A DNA stretch of 64,000 nucleotides from Streptomyces sp. NBC_00670. Its GTDB lineage: Bacteria > Actinomycetota > Actinomycetes > Streptomycetales > Streptomycetaceae. The notes beneath the pieces are model-generated. The model saw nothing but the letters and a program-made list of their open reading frames with translations, was not told the DNA's origin and searched no databases. The position numbers and the translations under genes are program-made. The DNA lies in contig NZ_CP109017.1 in NCBI RefSeq assembly GCF_036226765.1, forward strand, positions 7,379,001-7,443,000, given 5' to 3'. Below are positions 27,341 to 35,918 of this stretch, in pieces (position 1 is the stretch's first letter; the number at the start of each line of letters is the position of its first letter).

Positions 27341-27679
27341 CCGTCCGGCGGAGTCGTGGCGATGACGCGCAGGGAGAACTCCTTTGCCGCCGGGTGTCGT
27401 GGGTGAGCCGTGTCCGCTCCCTGCACGTGCTGCCGGCGCCGGACGTGGAGGACTCGCGGACCACCGGGAGCGCGAGGCCGCCCAGCACCTGGTCGACGCG
27501 CGCATGGTGGCCCCGGGCCTCGACACGGACGGCGCGGCGGACCGAGCATGCTCGCCGGGCCCCGCCTCCTGACCGGACCGCACGAACATCTGCTCTACCC
27601 TGAGAGGACGGCTGAGCCGGCGAGTGGGTGTACCCGTCCGTGGCCGGGACAGGTGCGGGTCGAGTGCGAATGAGGGCGT
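27341..27679. other. 339-bp intergenic stretch, no convincing gene
   Basis: Short open frames exist on both strands, but none shows a recognisable domain, ribosome site and third-position GC bias together. It could be degenerate remains linked to the rearranged partner-switching locus that follows. Confidence 0.5.
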
Positions 27680-28162
27680 ATGGAGTCGGTTACCGGCGGC
27701 GACGGCCGCCCCTCCCCGCTCACGGGGACACCGATACGGGTGACGGTGAGGCTGGAGAAGGAGGGCGTGAACATCGCGCGGGCCCGGGACCTCGCGACGG
27801 CCTTCCTCGGCCGGGTCCGGGACGAGCTGGGGATGCCCGTGTCCGCGCGTGTCGTGGGCGACACGCAGCTCGTCGTGAGCGAGCTGGTCACCAACGCGCG
27901 CAAGTACGCCCCCGGGCCGGTCTCCCTGGAGCTGCGGGTCGCGGCGGGGCTGCTGGAGGTGGTCGTACGGGACGGCGATCCGCAGCTGCCGGTCGCCCGG
28001 CCGGCCGACGCCGACCGGATCGGCCAGCACGGGCTGGAGATCGTCAAGGCCATCGCCCGCGACCTCGAAGCGACGCGCGAGCCGACGGGCAAGCGCATCA
28101 CGGCCCGGATCGCGCTCGTCGACGATTGCGTTGTCGACGACCCGCTCGTCGGCGGACCCTGA
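27680..28162 (+). CDS. RsbW-like anti-sigma/HATPase protein
   Basis: The 160-residue GHKL ATPase would act as a serine kinase/anti-sigma factor in partner switching. The N-box 'QLVVSELVTNARKYAPGPV' (~68-86) and the 'VVVRDGDPQLP' G1-like region (~98) are present, with 'QHGLEIVKAIARD' as a G2 remnant. ATG 27680 is accepted from the domain layout. It opens a cluster of phosphatases and STAS antagonists; no sigma-factor gene is in the window, so its target is elsewhere. Confidence 0.85.
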   Translation: MESVTGGDGRPSPLTGTPIRVTVRLEKEGVNIARARDLATAFLGRVRDELGMPVSARVVGDTQLVVSELVTNARKYAPGPVSLELRVAAGLLEVVVRDGDPQLPVARPADADRIGQHGLEIVKAIARDLEATREPTGKRITARIALVDDCVVDDPLVGGP

Positions 28163-28193
28163 CGGCCTCGGCGCCCCGGTGCCGGGTCGTCGC

Positions 28194-28360
28194 TCACCCG
28201 TTCAGGGCGTCTCCCGGGTGCGCCAGCGCCTCGGCGGCCCGCGCGCGGTCGGGGTACACGGTGACGAACTGGTCGATCCCGGTGACCTGGCAGACGCGCC
28301 GCAGATCGGCGCCGGGCCCGGCGAGGGCGAACGGGGCGCCCGCGGCCTCCGTCCGCCGGC
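28194..28360 (-). pseudogene. C-terminal fragment of a STAS anti-sigma antagonist gene
   Basis: The minus strand encodes the typical end of a STAS protein: 'RTEAAGAPFALAGPGADLRR' followed by 'VCQVTGIDQFVTVYP' and a normal stop at 28194. The N-terminal two-thirds, including the phosphorylatable Ser loop, is missing. At about 28360-28375 the homology stops and plus-strand phosphatase coding begins. This looks like a deletion/inversion scar. Confidence 0.65.
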
Positions 28361-29478
28361 CGGCGCAGGGCCTCGCCCGCGCCCACCGGATCGACCAGCA
28401 GCGGGAGACCGCCCTCGCCCTGCAGCGCGCCATCCTCGGCCCGCCCCGGCTGCCCGCGGGGCTCGCCGTGCGGTACGAGCCCGCCACCCGGCCCCTGGAG
28501 GTCGGCGGCGACTGGTACGACACCCTCACCCTGCCCGACGGCCGCATCGGCATCGTCGTCGGCGACTGCGTCGGCCGGGGCCTTCAGGCCGCCTCCGTCA
28601 TGGGCCAACTGCGCAGCGCCTGCCGCGCGTTGCTGCTCCAGGACGCCGGCCCCGCAGGGACCCTCATGGCGCTGGACCACTTCGCCGCCACCGTCCCCGG
28701 CGCCCGGTGCACCACCGTCTTCTGCGGCGTCCTGGACCCCGGCACCGGCCGCCTGACCTACTCCAGCGCCGGACACCCGCCGGGCATCCTCGTCCTCGCC
28801 GACGGCACCGTCCGGCTCCTGGAGGACGGGCGCGCGATCCCGCTCGCCGTACGGCCGGGCCGGCCGCGCCCCGAGGCCGAGTGCGTCATGCCCGCACGGG
28901 CCACGCTGCTGCTCTACACCGACGGACTCGTCGAACGGCGCCGCCGCCCGCTGGACGCCGGGATCGGCCGGGCCGGAGCGGCGGTGCGGGACGGCCGCGA
29001 CACCGCCCTCGACGACCTCGCCACGCACGTCATGGAACGCCTCGCCCCGGCCGGCGGCTACGACGACGTCGCCCTGCTGCTCTACCGGCACCCCGCCCCG
29101 CTGGAGCTGACCTTCCCCGCGGAGTCAGCCCAACTCGCCCCGGTCCGCAAGGCGTTGCGCGGCCGGCTCGGCCAGTGCGACCTGCCGCCCGGTACCGCGC
29201 AGAGCGTCCTGGTCGCCGCGGGCGAGGCATGCGCCAACGCCATCGAGCACGGACACCGGCACAGCCCCGGCGACGGCGTCCGGCTGCGCGCCGAGGCCCT
29301 CGTCGACGACCTGCGGCTGACCGTCGCCGACACCGGCAGCTGGAAGACGCCGCGGCCCGAGCGCGACACCCACCGCGGCCGCGGCATCACGCTGATGCGC
29401 GCCATGATGCGCGAGGTCACCATCACCCCCGGCCCGGCCGGCACCACCGTCGACATGCACACGAGGATCGCCCGATGA
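28261..29478 (+). CDS. SpoIIE/PP2C phosphatase fused to HATPase domain, 5'-truncated
   Basis: From about 28365 the reading frame codes for a PP2C-type Ser/Thr phosphatase: 'QRETALALQRAILGPPRLP', 'EVGGDWYD', 'VVGDCVGRGLQAA', 'LLYTDGLVE' and 'GYDDVALLL' supply the metal-binding Asp residues. A C-terminal HATPase follows (N-box 'AAGEACANAIEHGH', G2 'HRGRGITLMRAM'), giving phosphatase plus anti-sigma kinase in one chain. The upstream part is antisense to a STAS fragment, so the normal N-terminal PAS/GAF sensors are lost. Whether GTG 28261 or 28282 is used, or the gene is silent, is unknown. Its stop overlaps the next STAS gene. Confidence 0.6.
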   Translation: MTNWSIPVTWQTRRRSAPGPARANGAPAASVRRPAQGLARAHRIDQQRETALALQRAILGPPRLPAGLAVRYEPATRPLEVGGDWYDTLTLPDGRIGIVVGDCVGRGLQAASVMGQLRSACRALLLQDAGPAGTLMALDHFAATVPGARCTTVFCGVLDPGTGRLTYSSAGHPPGILVLADGTVRLLEDGRAIPLAVRPGRPRPEAECVMPARATLLLYTDGLVERRRRPLDAGIGRAGAAVRDGRDTALDDLATHVMERLAPAGGYDDVALLLYRHPAPLELTFPAESAQLAPVRKALRGRLGQCDLPPGTAQSVLVAAGEACANAIEHGHRHSPGDGVRLRAEALVDDLRLTVADTGSWKTPRPERDTHRGRGITLMRAMMREVTITPGPAGTTVDMHTRIAR

Positions 29479-29813
29479 CCACCCCGCTCACCCTCACCCC
29501 GGGCCGGCACCCCGACGGCAGGCCGCGGCTGACGGCGTCGGGCGAGATCGACATGAGCAACGTCGACGCCCTCGTCCGGGCGCTGGAGGACACCCCCGGC
29601 CCCCTCGTGCTCGACCTGAGCGCGGTGGAGTACCTTGACAGCGCGGGCCTGAGCGCCCTGTTCGTCCACGCCGACCGTCCGGAACTCGTCGCCAACCCCT
29701 TGCTTGCCCCCGTTCTGACGGTCTCCGGTCTCACCGACCTCCTTGAGGTCCGCGGCCCGCACCTCCCCGAAGGTGACGGACATCTCCCCGCGGGTGAGGG
29801 AAACGGTGTTTGA
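29475..29813 (+). CDS. STAS-domain anti-sigma factor antagonist
   Basis: The 112-residue single STAS domain contains 'LDLSAVEYLDSAGLSALFVH' (~52-71), where the Ser in Asp-Ser-Ala-Gly is the expected phosphorylation site. ATG overlaps the phosphatase stop (ATGA), so phosphatase/kinase and antagonist are co-translated. A dephosphorylated antagonist would bind an RsbW-type protein and free a sigma factor. Confidence 0.88.
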   Translation: MTTPLTLTPGRHPDGRPRLTASGEIDMSNVDALVRALEDTPGPLVLDLSAVEYLDSAGLSALFVHADRPELVANPLLAPVLTVSGLTDLLEVRGPHLPEGDGHLPAGEGNGV

Positions 29814-29895
29814 CACCGGCGTTCTGGGGTGGGTTGCGCCCGACCGGTGCGGTGAGGAACTCTGAACGTTCGACGATTCTCCGCCCAGCAGAGAG

Positions 29896-31608
29896 GTGGT
29901 GGGGTACGCACGGCGCGTGCCTGCCGATTTGTGTGCTTCCCTCAGTCCCACCGGCTCCCCTCCCGGTCCGTCCACCGGCACCGGCGATGCCCGCGTCCCG
30001 GTGGGCGAGGCGTGGCGCGACGCCCCGTACCCCGTGCTGGTCGTCGACCGGCACGGCGGCCTCACGCGGCTCAACCGGGCCGCCCGTCGGCTCCTGCCCG
30101 ACGCGGCACGCGGTGACCTGCTGCGCGCGACGGTGCCGCCCTGGCTGTCGGACGCCCACCACCGCCTCACCGCCGCCCCGCACGACACCGGCGGCGACGC
30201 CCCGGCCGGACACCTCGGCGACCGCTTCTTCGCGGCGCACCCCACCCCGGCGGCCGACGGAACCGTGGTCTGGTGGCTGGTCGACGAGACCGACCGCCGG
30301 CAGGCGGAGACGGCCCTGCGCAGCGCGCGGGCACGCTCCGAGATGCTCTCGCGGATCTCCTCCACGCTCCTGTCGACCCTCAACGTGCCGCGCTGCATGG
30401 AGGTGACCGCCTCCATGGCCGCACAGCACATGGCCGAGGCCGCCGTCCTCATCTCCCCGCCCCAGGGGCGCCGCCACCAACTCACCTACGCCGCACGGGG
30501 CGAGGCGGTCGTCCAGGTCACCCGCCAGGTCGACGTCGCCGGCGTGCCGGGGCTCGCGGAGGCGCTGCAGGGATTCCCGCCGGTGCCGGCCCGCTGGCTC
30601 AACCCCGACGACATCCCCGACTGGCTCATCCCCGACGGCTTCGCCGGCCCGGTCGGCTCGGTCATCGTCACCCCGCTGCCCGGCCACGGGGTGCCCGCCG
30701 GGGCCCTCGTACTGCTGCGCTCCAGCACCGAGAACGCCTTCACCGAGGGCGAGGAGGTCTTCGCCCACCTGTTCGCCGCCCGGGCCGGCGCCGCGCTGTC
30801 CGCGGCCCGCCTCTACGCCGAGCAGTCCGCCCTCACCAAGACCCTGATGCGCGAGCTGCTCCCGCCCATGCTCGGCGGCGTCAACGGCGTGGAGTACGCG
30901 GGCAACTACCGTGCCGCGGCCGACCAGGAGCGCGTCGGCGGCGACTTCTACGACGTCCACCCCGGCCCCGATCCCTCCCGGGAGACCCTCGTCGTGCTGG
31001 GCGACGTCGCGGGCAAGGGACTGGACGCGGCGGTGCTGACCGGCAAGATCCGCAACACCCTGCACGCCCTGCTGCCGCTGGCCGACGACCACCAGCGGGT
31101 CCTCGACCTCCTCAACGGGGCGCTCCTGTCCTCCCACCACACCCGCTTCGCGACCCTCGTCCTCGCCTCCGTGCGCCGCCGCGGCAGCCGTGCGCTGCTG
31201 CGGCTGACCAGCGCCGGCCATCTGCCGCCGCTGATCGTCCGGTCCGACGGCACGGTGGAGGAGGTGCCCACCCACGGCACCCTCGTCGGCGCGCTGCCCG
31301 AGGTGCCGGCCCGCACGGTCGAGACGGCGCTCGGCCCGGGGGAGATCTGTCTCCTCTACACCGACGGCATCACCGAGGCCCGCGGCGGCCCGCTCGGCGA
31401 CGAACTCTTCGGCGAGGACCGGCTGCGGCGGGCGCTGGCCGGCTGCGCGGGCATGCCGGCGGAGGCCGTCGTGGACCACGTACAGATGCTCGCCTCCCAA
31501 TGGCTGCACTCCGGGCGCCACGACGACATGGCCGTCGTCGCGATCGGCGCGGCGAGGACCGGACCGCTGGCGGTCGTCAGCGGAAAGAACAGCGGGAGGA
31601 TCGGGTGA
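29896..31608 (+). CDS. PAS-GAF-PP2C (SpoIIE) sensor phosphatase
   Basis: The 570-residue protein has an N-terminal PAS-like domain (~35-140; 'DAPYPVLVVDRHGGLTRLNR'), a GAF-like domain (~150-300) and a C-terminal PP2C phosphatase with 'RVGGDFYD', 'VLGDVAGKGLDAA', 'LLYTDGITE' and 'GRHDDMAVVA'. It would dephosphorylate a STAS antagonist in response to a signal. Start choice is uncertain: GTG 29896, or GTG 29917 with GGTGG upstream. The stop overlaps the cobalamin-sensor gene (GTGA), so phosphatase and sensor are coupled. Confidence 0.87.
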   Translation: MVGYARRVPADLCASLSPTGSPPGPSTGTGDARVPVGEAWRDAPYPVLVVDRHGGLTRLNRAARRLLPDAARGDLLRATVPPWLSDAHHRLTAAPHDTGGDAPAGHLGDRFFAAHPTPAADGTVVWWLVDETDRRQAETALRSARARSEMLSRISSTLLSTLNVPRCMEVTASMAAQHMAEAAVLISPPQGRRHQLTYAARGEAVVQVTRQVDVAGVPGLAEALQGFPPVPARWLNPDDIPDWLIPDGFAGPVGSVIVTPLPGHGVPAGALVLLRSSTENAFTEGEEVFAHLFAARAGAALSAARLYAEQSALTKTLMRELLPPMLGGVNGVEYAGNYRAAADQERVGGDFYDVHPGPDPSRETLVVLGDVAGKGLDAAVLTGKIRNTLHALLPLADDHQRVLDLLNGALLSSHHTRFATLVLASVRRRGSRALLRLTSAGHLPPLIVRSDGTVEEVPTHGTLVGALPEVPARTVETALGPGEICLLYTDGITEARGGPLGDELFGEDRLRRALAGCAGMPAEAVVDHVQMLASQWLHSGRHDDMAVVAIGAARTGPLAVVSGKNSGRIG

Positions 31609-32699
31609 GCGACCTCACCACACCGGCCGGACTCCGGGACGCGCTGTGGCAGGCCGTGGCCGGCGGCGACGAGTACACCGCCGTCGCCCTCGTCCAGGAG
31701 GCCTCGGCCGGGCACGTCGACGACGAGACGCTGCTCCTGGACGTGATCGCCCCGGTGCAGGAACGCATCGGCACCGAATGGGCCGCCGACCGGCTCACCG
31801 TCGCCCAGGAGCACGCCGCCACCGCGATCAACGAACGCGTCGTCGCCGCGCTCGCCCACCACGGGCCGGCGGCGCCGCGCCCGGCCACCGCACGCGGACG
31901 CGGACGCGTGACGGTCGGCTGTGTCGACGGCGAGTGGCACGCCTTCCCCGCCCGGCTCGTCGCCGAGGTGCTGCGGCTGCGTGGCTGGCGGGTCGACTAC
32001 CTGGGCGCGCAGACCCCCACCCCGCACCTCGTCGCCCATCTGCACCACACCCACACCGACGCGCTGCTGCTGTCCGGTTCGCTTCCCACCCACCTGCCGG
32101 CCGCGCACGCCGCCATCACCGCCTGCCAGGCCGTCGGCGTCCCCGTCCTGGCGGGCGGACGCGCCTTCGGCCCCGACGGCCGGCACGCCCGGGCACTGGG
32201 CGCCGACGGATGGGCGGCCGACGCCCGCGGCGCGGCCGGGATACTGGAGAAGGGATTCTCCGGGCCCGACCCGTCGGTCAGCCGCCAGGCCGTGGACGAC
32301 CTGCCGCACCTGGCCGACCAGGAGTACACGCTGATCGTCCGGTCCCGGGCCCAGCTCGTCAAGCAGACCCTGGTCGACCTCGAGGACGCCTTCCCCGCCG
32401 CGCGCCACTACAGCGACGCGCAGCGCGAGCGCACCGCGGAGGACCTCGCCCACATCGTCGACTTCCTCGCCACCGCCCTCTACATGGACGACGCCGAGGT
32501 CTTCACCGACTTCCTCACCTGGACCGCGGGCATCCTCCAGGCCCGCGGCGTCCCCGCCCGTTCGCTCACCGCCGGCCTCGGCCTCCTCGCCGGCCGGCTC
32601 CGCGACTTCCCCCGCACCCTGCGCCTGCTCCACGAGGGCACCGAGGCCGTGCGGGACCACCCCGCCCACCCCGTCCCCGAAGCCGGCACCCACGCATGA
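31605..32699 (+). CDS. Cobalamin-binding sensor protein with CarH-like Wx9EH motif
   Basis: The 364-residue protein has a four-helix B12-cap domain (~1-85) containing Trp59, nine residues, then Glu69-His70. This Wx9EH pattern is characteristic of CarH-type light-sensing cap domains. A B12-binding Rossmann domain follows (~100-210) with candidate axial His112 ('DGEWHAF'), 'DALLLSGSLPTHLPAAHAAI' and 'VPVLAGGRAFG'. Unlike CarH there is no MerR DNA-binding domain; instead a helical C-terminal domain (~235-350, 'DLAHIVDFLATALYMDDAEV') is present. GTG overlaps the phosphatase stop and the TGA overlaps the next STAS gene. It is probably a light- or B12-dependent input to partner switching. Confidence 0.82.
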   Translation: MSDLTTPAGLRDALWQAVAGGDEYTAVALVQEASAGHVDDETLLLDVIAPVQERIGTEWAADRLTVAQEHAATAINERVVAALAHHGPAAPRPATARGRGRVTVGCVDGEWHAFPARLVAEVLRLRGWRVDYLGAQTPTPHLVAHLHHTHTDALLLSGSLPTHLPAAHAAITACQAVGVPVLAGGRAFGPDGRHARALGADGWAADARGAAGILEKGFSGPDPSVSRQAVDDLPHLADQEYTLIVRSRAQLVKQTLVDLEDAFPAARHYSDAQRERTAEDLAHIVDFLATALYMDDAEVFTDFLTWTAGILQARGVPARSLTAGLGLLAGRLRDFPRTLRLLHEGTEAVRDHPAHPVPEAGTHA

Positions 32700-33103
32700 C
32701 CGAACCGACAGCCACCGAGTTCGCCCTGACCACCGCCGACGAGCCGCCCACGCTGACCGTGCGGGTGACCGGCGAACTGGACTACGACACCAGCGAGGAC
32801 CTGGTCCGCGCCGTCGTCGGCCACCTCGCCGGTCCCGTCGTCCACCGCGAGGTGTGCCTGGACTTCGCGGAACTGACCTGGATCGACTCCTCCGGCCTGT
32901 CGGCCCTGCTGATGGTCCACCGGCACACCTCCGCCGCCGGGGCCCGGCTGCGCCTGCGCAACAGACCCGAGTGCCTGGAGCGCATGCTCCACCTCACCAA
33001 CGTCCTCGACCACCTCCTCACCACGCCCGCCACCGCGGCGGCCCGGGAGGCCGCCGGGACCGAGGAGGACGACGACGAGAACTCGGAGGCCGGGGCCACC
33101 TGA
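32696..33103 (+). CDS. STAS-domain anti-sigma factor antagonist
   Basis: The 135-residue STAS protein contains 'VCLDFAELTWIDSSGLSALL' (~57-76); Ser in Asp-Ser-Ser-Gly is the likely phosphorylation site. A very acidic tail follows ('EEDDDENSEAG'). ATG overlaps the cobalamin-sensor stop. It is the last gene of the coupled phosphatase-sensor-antagonist operon and is likely the substrate of the PAS-phosphatase. Confidence 0.9.
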   Translation: MTEPTATEFALTTADEPPTLTVRVTGELDYDTSEDLVRAVVGHLAGPVVHREVCLDFAELTWIDSSGLSALLMVHRHTSAAGARLRLRNRPECLERMLHLTNVLDHLLTTPATAAAREAAGTEEDDDENSEAGAT

Positions 33104-33128
33104 CCCCCGGCACCGGTAGGGTCGGGAC

Positions 33129-34322
33129 GTGGGGCGCAGCGACAGGACGACGCAGCCGGACGACGCGTGCGCGGGGGAACCGCGGGACGAGCGGGGCGAG
33201 TTGCCGGGTCATGAAGCCCGGGAGGCCCGGGTGCTGTGGTGGGGCTCGGCCGGGCTGGTGCTGGCCGTCCTCGGGACCGCCGTGCTCGTCGCCGGAGCCG
33301 GGCGCGGCCACCGGCTGCCCGTCGCCGAGGCCCTGGTCCTCGCGCAGGTCGGCGCCCTGCGATGGCAGACGCGCGCCCCGGTTCCCGTCCTGGCCGCCAA
33401 CGCGACGACGGGGCTCGCGGTGTGGGCGCTGCTGCCCTCGGTGACCCTGACGGGCGCGCTGCTCGCCGCGCAGATCACGCTGTGTGTGCTGTCGGCCACC
33501 CGCCCGCCGCGCACGTCGGCGCGGGCCCTGGCGGCGATGTGCCTCCCGGCGCCGCTGGCACTGCTGACGGGCGGCACCCCGGGGCTCGTGCTCTGTCTGC
33601 TGTCGGTCGCCCTGGCCTGGACCCTGGGCCAGTGGCGCGGGGCGCAGCAGGAGCGGGCGCGGGCCGAACTGCGCCGGGCCGTGGCGGAGGAACGCGCACG
33701 CATCGCACGTGAGGTGCACGACGTGGTGGCGCACACCCTGTCGGTGATGGTCATTCAGGCGAGCGCGGCCGACGACGTGTTCACCGAGCAGCCCGCAGAG
33801 GCCCGCCAGGCCTTGCGGACCATCGAGACGGGCGCCCGCTCGGCACTGGCCGAACTCCGCCTGATCCTGCGGGCGTTCCGGCCCGAGGCGGGGGAGGAGC
33901 CGACGCCCGGCCAACGGGACCCGGGGCCCTCACTCGCCCGCCTGGCGGAGCTGGCCGACACCGTGCGCGCGACCGGGATGACCGTCCACGTGCACGAGGA
34001 GGGCACCTCCGCCGGGCTGCCGGCCGCCGTGGACCTGGCGGCGTACCGGATCGTCCAGGAAGCTCTCACCAACGCGCTGCGTCACGCGGCCGGCGCGGAC
34101 GAGGTGAGCGTGCGGGTGACGGCGGAGGGGGACTGCGTGAGGGTCACGGTGACCGACAACGGGCGGACGGGGCACGGCCGTCCGTTCACGGCGGGTGCGG
34201 GGCGTGGCCTCGTCGGGATGCGGGAGCGTGCCGGACTGCTGGGCGGCGCCCTGCGCGCCGGGCCGCTGCCGGGTGGCGGCTTCGAGGTGGCGGCCCGGCT
34301 GCCGGTGGAGCGCGTGTCATGA
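33129..34322 (+). CDS. Sensor histidine kinase, NarL/DesK-like (HisKA_3)
   Basis: The 397-residue kinase has about five membrane helices between residues 35 and 165, a HisKA_3 helix with phospho-acceptor His197 ('RIAREVHDVVAHTLSVMVIQ') and a HATPase domain ('IVQEALTNALRHA' N-box, 'DNGRTGHG', 'GRGLVGMRERAGLLGG'). There is almost no extracytoplasmic loop, so it may sense through the membrane or a partner. Its TGA overlaps the response-regulator ATG. Confidence 0.92.
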   Translation: MGRSDRTTQPDDACAGEPRDERGELPGHEAREARVLWWGSAGLVLAVLGTAVLVAGAGRGHRLPVAEALVLAQVGALRWQTRAPVPVLAANATTGLAVWALLPSVTLTGALLAAQITLCVLSATRPPRTSARALAAMCLPAPLALLTGGTPGLVLCLLSVALAWTLGQWRGAQQERARAELRRAVAEERARIAREVHDVVAHTLSVMVIQASAADDVFTEQPAEARQALRTIETGARSALAELRLILRAFRPEAGEEPTPGQRDPGPSLARLAELADTVRATGMTVHVHEEGTSAGLPAAVDLAAYRIVQEALTNALRHAAGADEVSVRVTAEGDCVRVTVTDNGRTGHGRPFTAGAGRGLVGMRERAGLLGGALRAGPLPGGGFEVAARLPVERVS

Positions 34323-34978
34323 CCCTGCGCGTGGTGGTGGCCGACGACCAGGCGCTGGTCCGCACCGGATTCCGCATGATCATCGACGCCCGGGACGACC
34401 TGGAGGTGGTCGGCGAGGCGTCCGACGGCGGGGAGGCGGTGCGGCTGACCCGCGAACTGGCCCCGGACGTGGTGCTGATGGACGTCCGCATGCCCGTCCT
34501 GGACGGCATCGAGGCGACCCGGCGGATCGCGGCGGGCGGCAGCCGGGCCCGGGTCCTCGTGCTGACCACCTGGGACGTGGACGCGCACGTGGTCGACGCG
34601 CTGCGCGCCGGGGCGAGCGGCTTCCTGCTCAAGGACATCCGCCCCGCCGAACTCGTCGACGCCCTCCGCCTCACCGCGCGCGGCGACGCGCTGCTCGCGC
34701 CGACCGTACTGGCCCGCGTCCTCGACCGGTTCCTGCGCACCACCCCCGACCCGGCGCCGCCGCCCTCCCTGCGGGAGCTCTCCGGGCGCGAGCGCGAAGT
34801 GCTCACCCTGATCGGACAGGCCCTGTCGAACGCGGAGATCGCCGCCCGGCTGTCCCTGTCGGAGGCCACCGTCAAGAACCACGTCACCGCGGTGCTGCGC
34901 AAACTCGGCCTGCGCGACCGCGTCCAGGCGGTCGTCGCGGCGTACGACCACGGCCTGGTGCGGCCCAGGCACCCCTGA
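34319..34978 (+). CDS. LuxR/NarL-type response regulator
   Basis: The 219-residue regulator has a receiver domain (acidic pocket Asp9-Asp10, phospho-acceptor Asp55 in 'VLMDVRMP', Lys in 'GFLLKD') and a C-terminal LuxR HTH ('LSGREREVLTLIGQALSNAE', 'ATVKNHVTAVLRKLGL'). It pairs with the kinase gene that overlaps its start. No dedicated target is adjacent. Confidence 0.95.
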   Translation: MTLRVVVADDQALVRTGFRMIIDARDDLEVVGEASDGGEAVRLTRELAPDVVLMDVRMPVLDGIEATRRIAAGGSRARVLVLTTWDVDAHVVDALRAGASGFLLKDIRPAELVDALRLTARGDALLAPTVLARVLDRFLRTTPDPAPPPSLRELSGREREVLTLIGQALSNAEIAARLSLSEATVKNHVTAVLRKLGLRDRVQAVVAAYDHGLVRPRHP

Positions 34979-35134
34979 CCCGACCGGCCGTCCCGGCTCG
35001 TCGGCCGCCCCTGTCCCCTGATGCGCCGTCTCCTCCCCAGGGAGGAGAACGGTCCGCCGTCCGCCCGTGCTCCCAGTGCCGGTACCTCCGCGCGGCCGAT
35101 CCGCGGCCGGGGTGCCCGGACCTAGCGTCGGGGT

Positions 35135-35770
35135 GTGATCGACGACCTGGCCTGCCTCATGTACCTGCTCGCCCACGACGAGGGCGCCGAGGGCCCCTAC
35201 GACCGCTCCCGCACCGCGCTGCTGGTGCGCGCCGCCGCGTTGACGGACCTCGCGCTGCGCGGCCGGCTGCGCGAGGACGCCGGCACGGTCACCGTGCACG
35301 GCACGGGGCCCACCGGGTCCCCCGTCCTGGACGGGGTGCTGCGCGACGCGGCCGGGCACGGCTGGAAGCACCTCGTGCGCAGGCACCGCCGTCGGACCCT
35401 GGCCGAGGTGGAGGACAGGCTCGCCGCGGCCGGAGTCCTCGCCCTGGCGGCACCCCGTACCCGTGCCGGCGCCCGGCGTTCGACCGTCACGGACCACCCG
35501 GCGGCCCTCGCCGTCCGCGCCCGTGTCCGTGCGGCGCTGCACGGCGACGGCCCCGTGGCCGCGCTCCCGGCCGCCGACGCGGCGCTGCTGGCGCTGGCCG
35601 CGGCGGGCGGCGTCCGCTCGGTCGTCCCCCGGCGGGACCGCAGCGCCCACCGGTCCCGCGTCGACGCCTGCACGGAGCGGCTCGGCGCCCTGGCACCCGG
35701 CCTGGAAAAGGCCGTCCGCGCCCTGCCGACGACCATGATCGCCGCCCGCGGCGGCATGGGCGGCGGCTGA
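35135..35770 (+). CDS. GPP34-family protein
   Basis: The 211-residue helical protein is similar to Golgi phosphoprotein 3-like GPP34 proteins common in Streptomyces: 'LTDLALRGRLRED' near the N-terminus, 'LVRRHRRRTLAEVEDRLAAAG' (in part: RRHRRRTLAEVEDRLAAAG) and 'ALLALAAAGGVRSVV'. Bacterial function is not established; eukaryotic relatives bind phosphoinositides. GTG start, single gene after the two-component system. Confidence 0.8.
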   Translation: MIDDLACLMYLLAHDEGAEGPYDRSRTALLVRAAALTDLALRGRLREDAGTVTVHGTGPTGSPVLDGVLRDAAGHGWKHLVRRHRRRTLAEVEDRLAAAGVLALAAPRTRAGARRSTVTDHPAALAVRARVRAALHGDGPVAALPAADAALLALAAAGGVRSVVPRRDRSAHRSRVDACTERLGALAPGLEKAVRALPTTMIAARGGMGGG

Positions 35771-35802
35771 CCGGGCGCGGCCGGTCAGCACCGCGCCGAA
35801 CG

Positions 35803-35910
35803 ACCGGGACACCGCACACCACCCGGAAGGACCGAGGCACCGCACACCATCCAGAAGAAGAACCGGAACACCGCACACCACCCGCAAGAACCGGAACACC
35901 ACCCACGGGG
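35803..35910. repeat. About 28-31-bp imperfect tandem repeat, 3.5 units
   Basis: Units starting ACCGGGACACCGCACACCAC, ACCGAGGCACCGCACACCAT and ACCGGAACACCGCACACCAC follow each other between the GPP34 and membrane-protein genes, with a shortened last unit. The array ends next to the ribosome site of the gene at 35919. Confidence 0.8.
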
Positions 35911-35918
35911 AGACACCC

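Noticed and set aside
27384..27673. Small genes in the 27.34-27.68 kb gap
   Set aside because: No recognisable domain, weak ribosome sites, and Cys/Arg/Pro-rich translations typical of non-coding frames.
29808..29832. GTTT-N15-GGGTGG as a sigma-B promoter before the PAS phosphatase
   Set aside because: The -10 element departs from GGGTAT/C and the match is too weak to claim.
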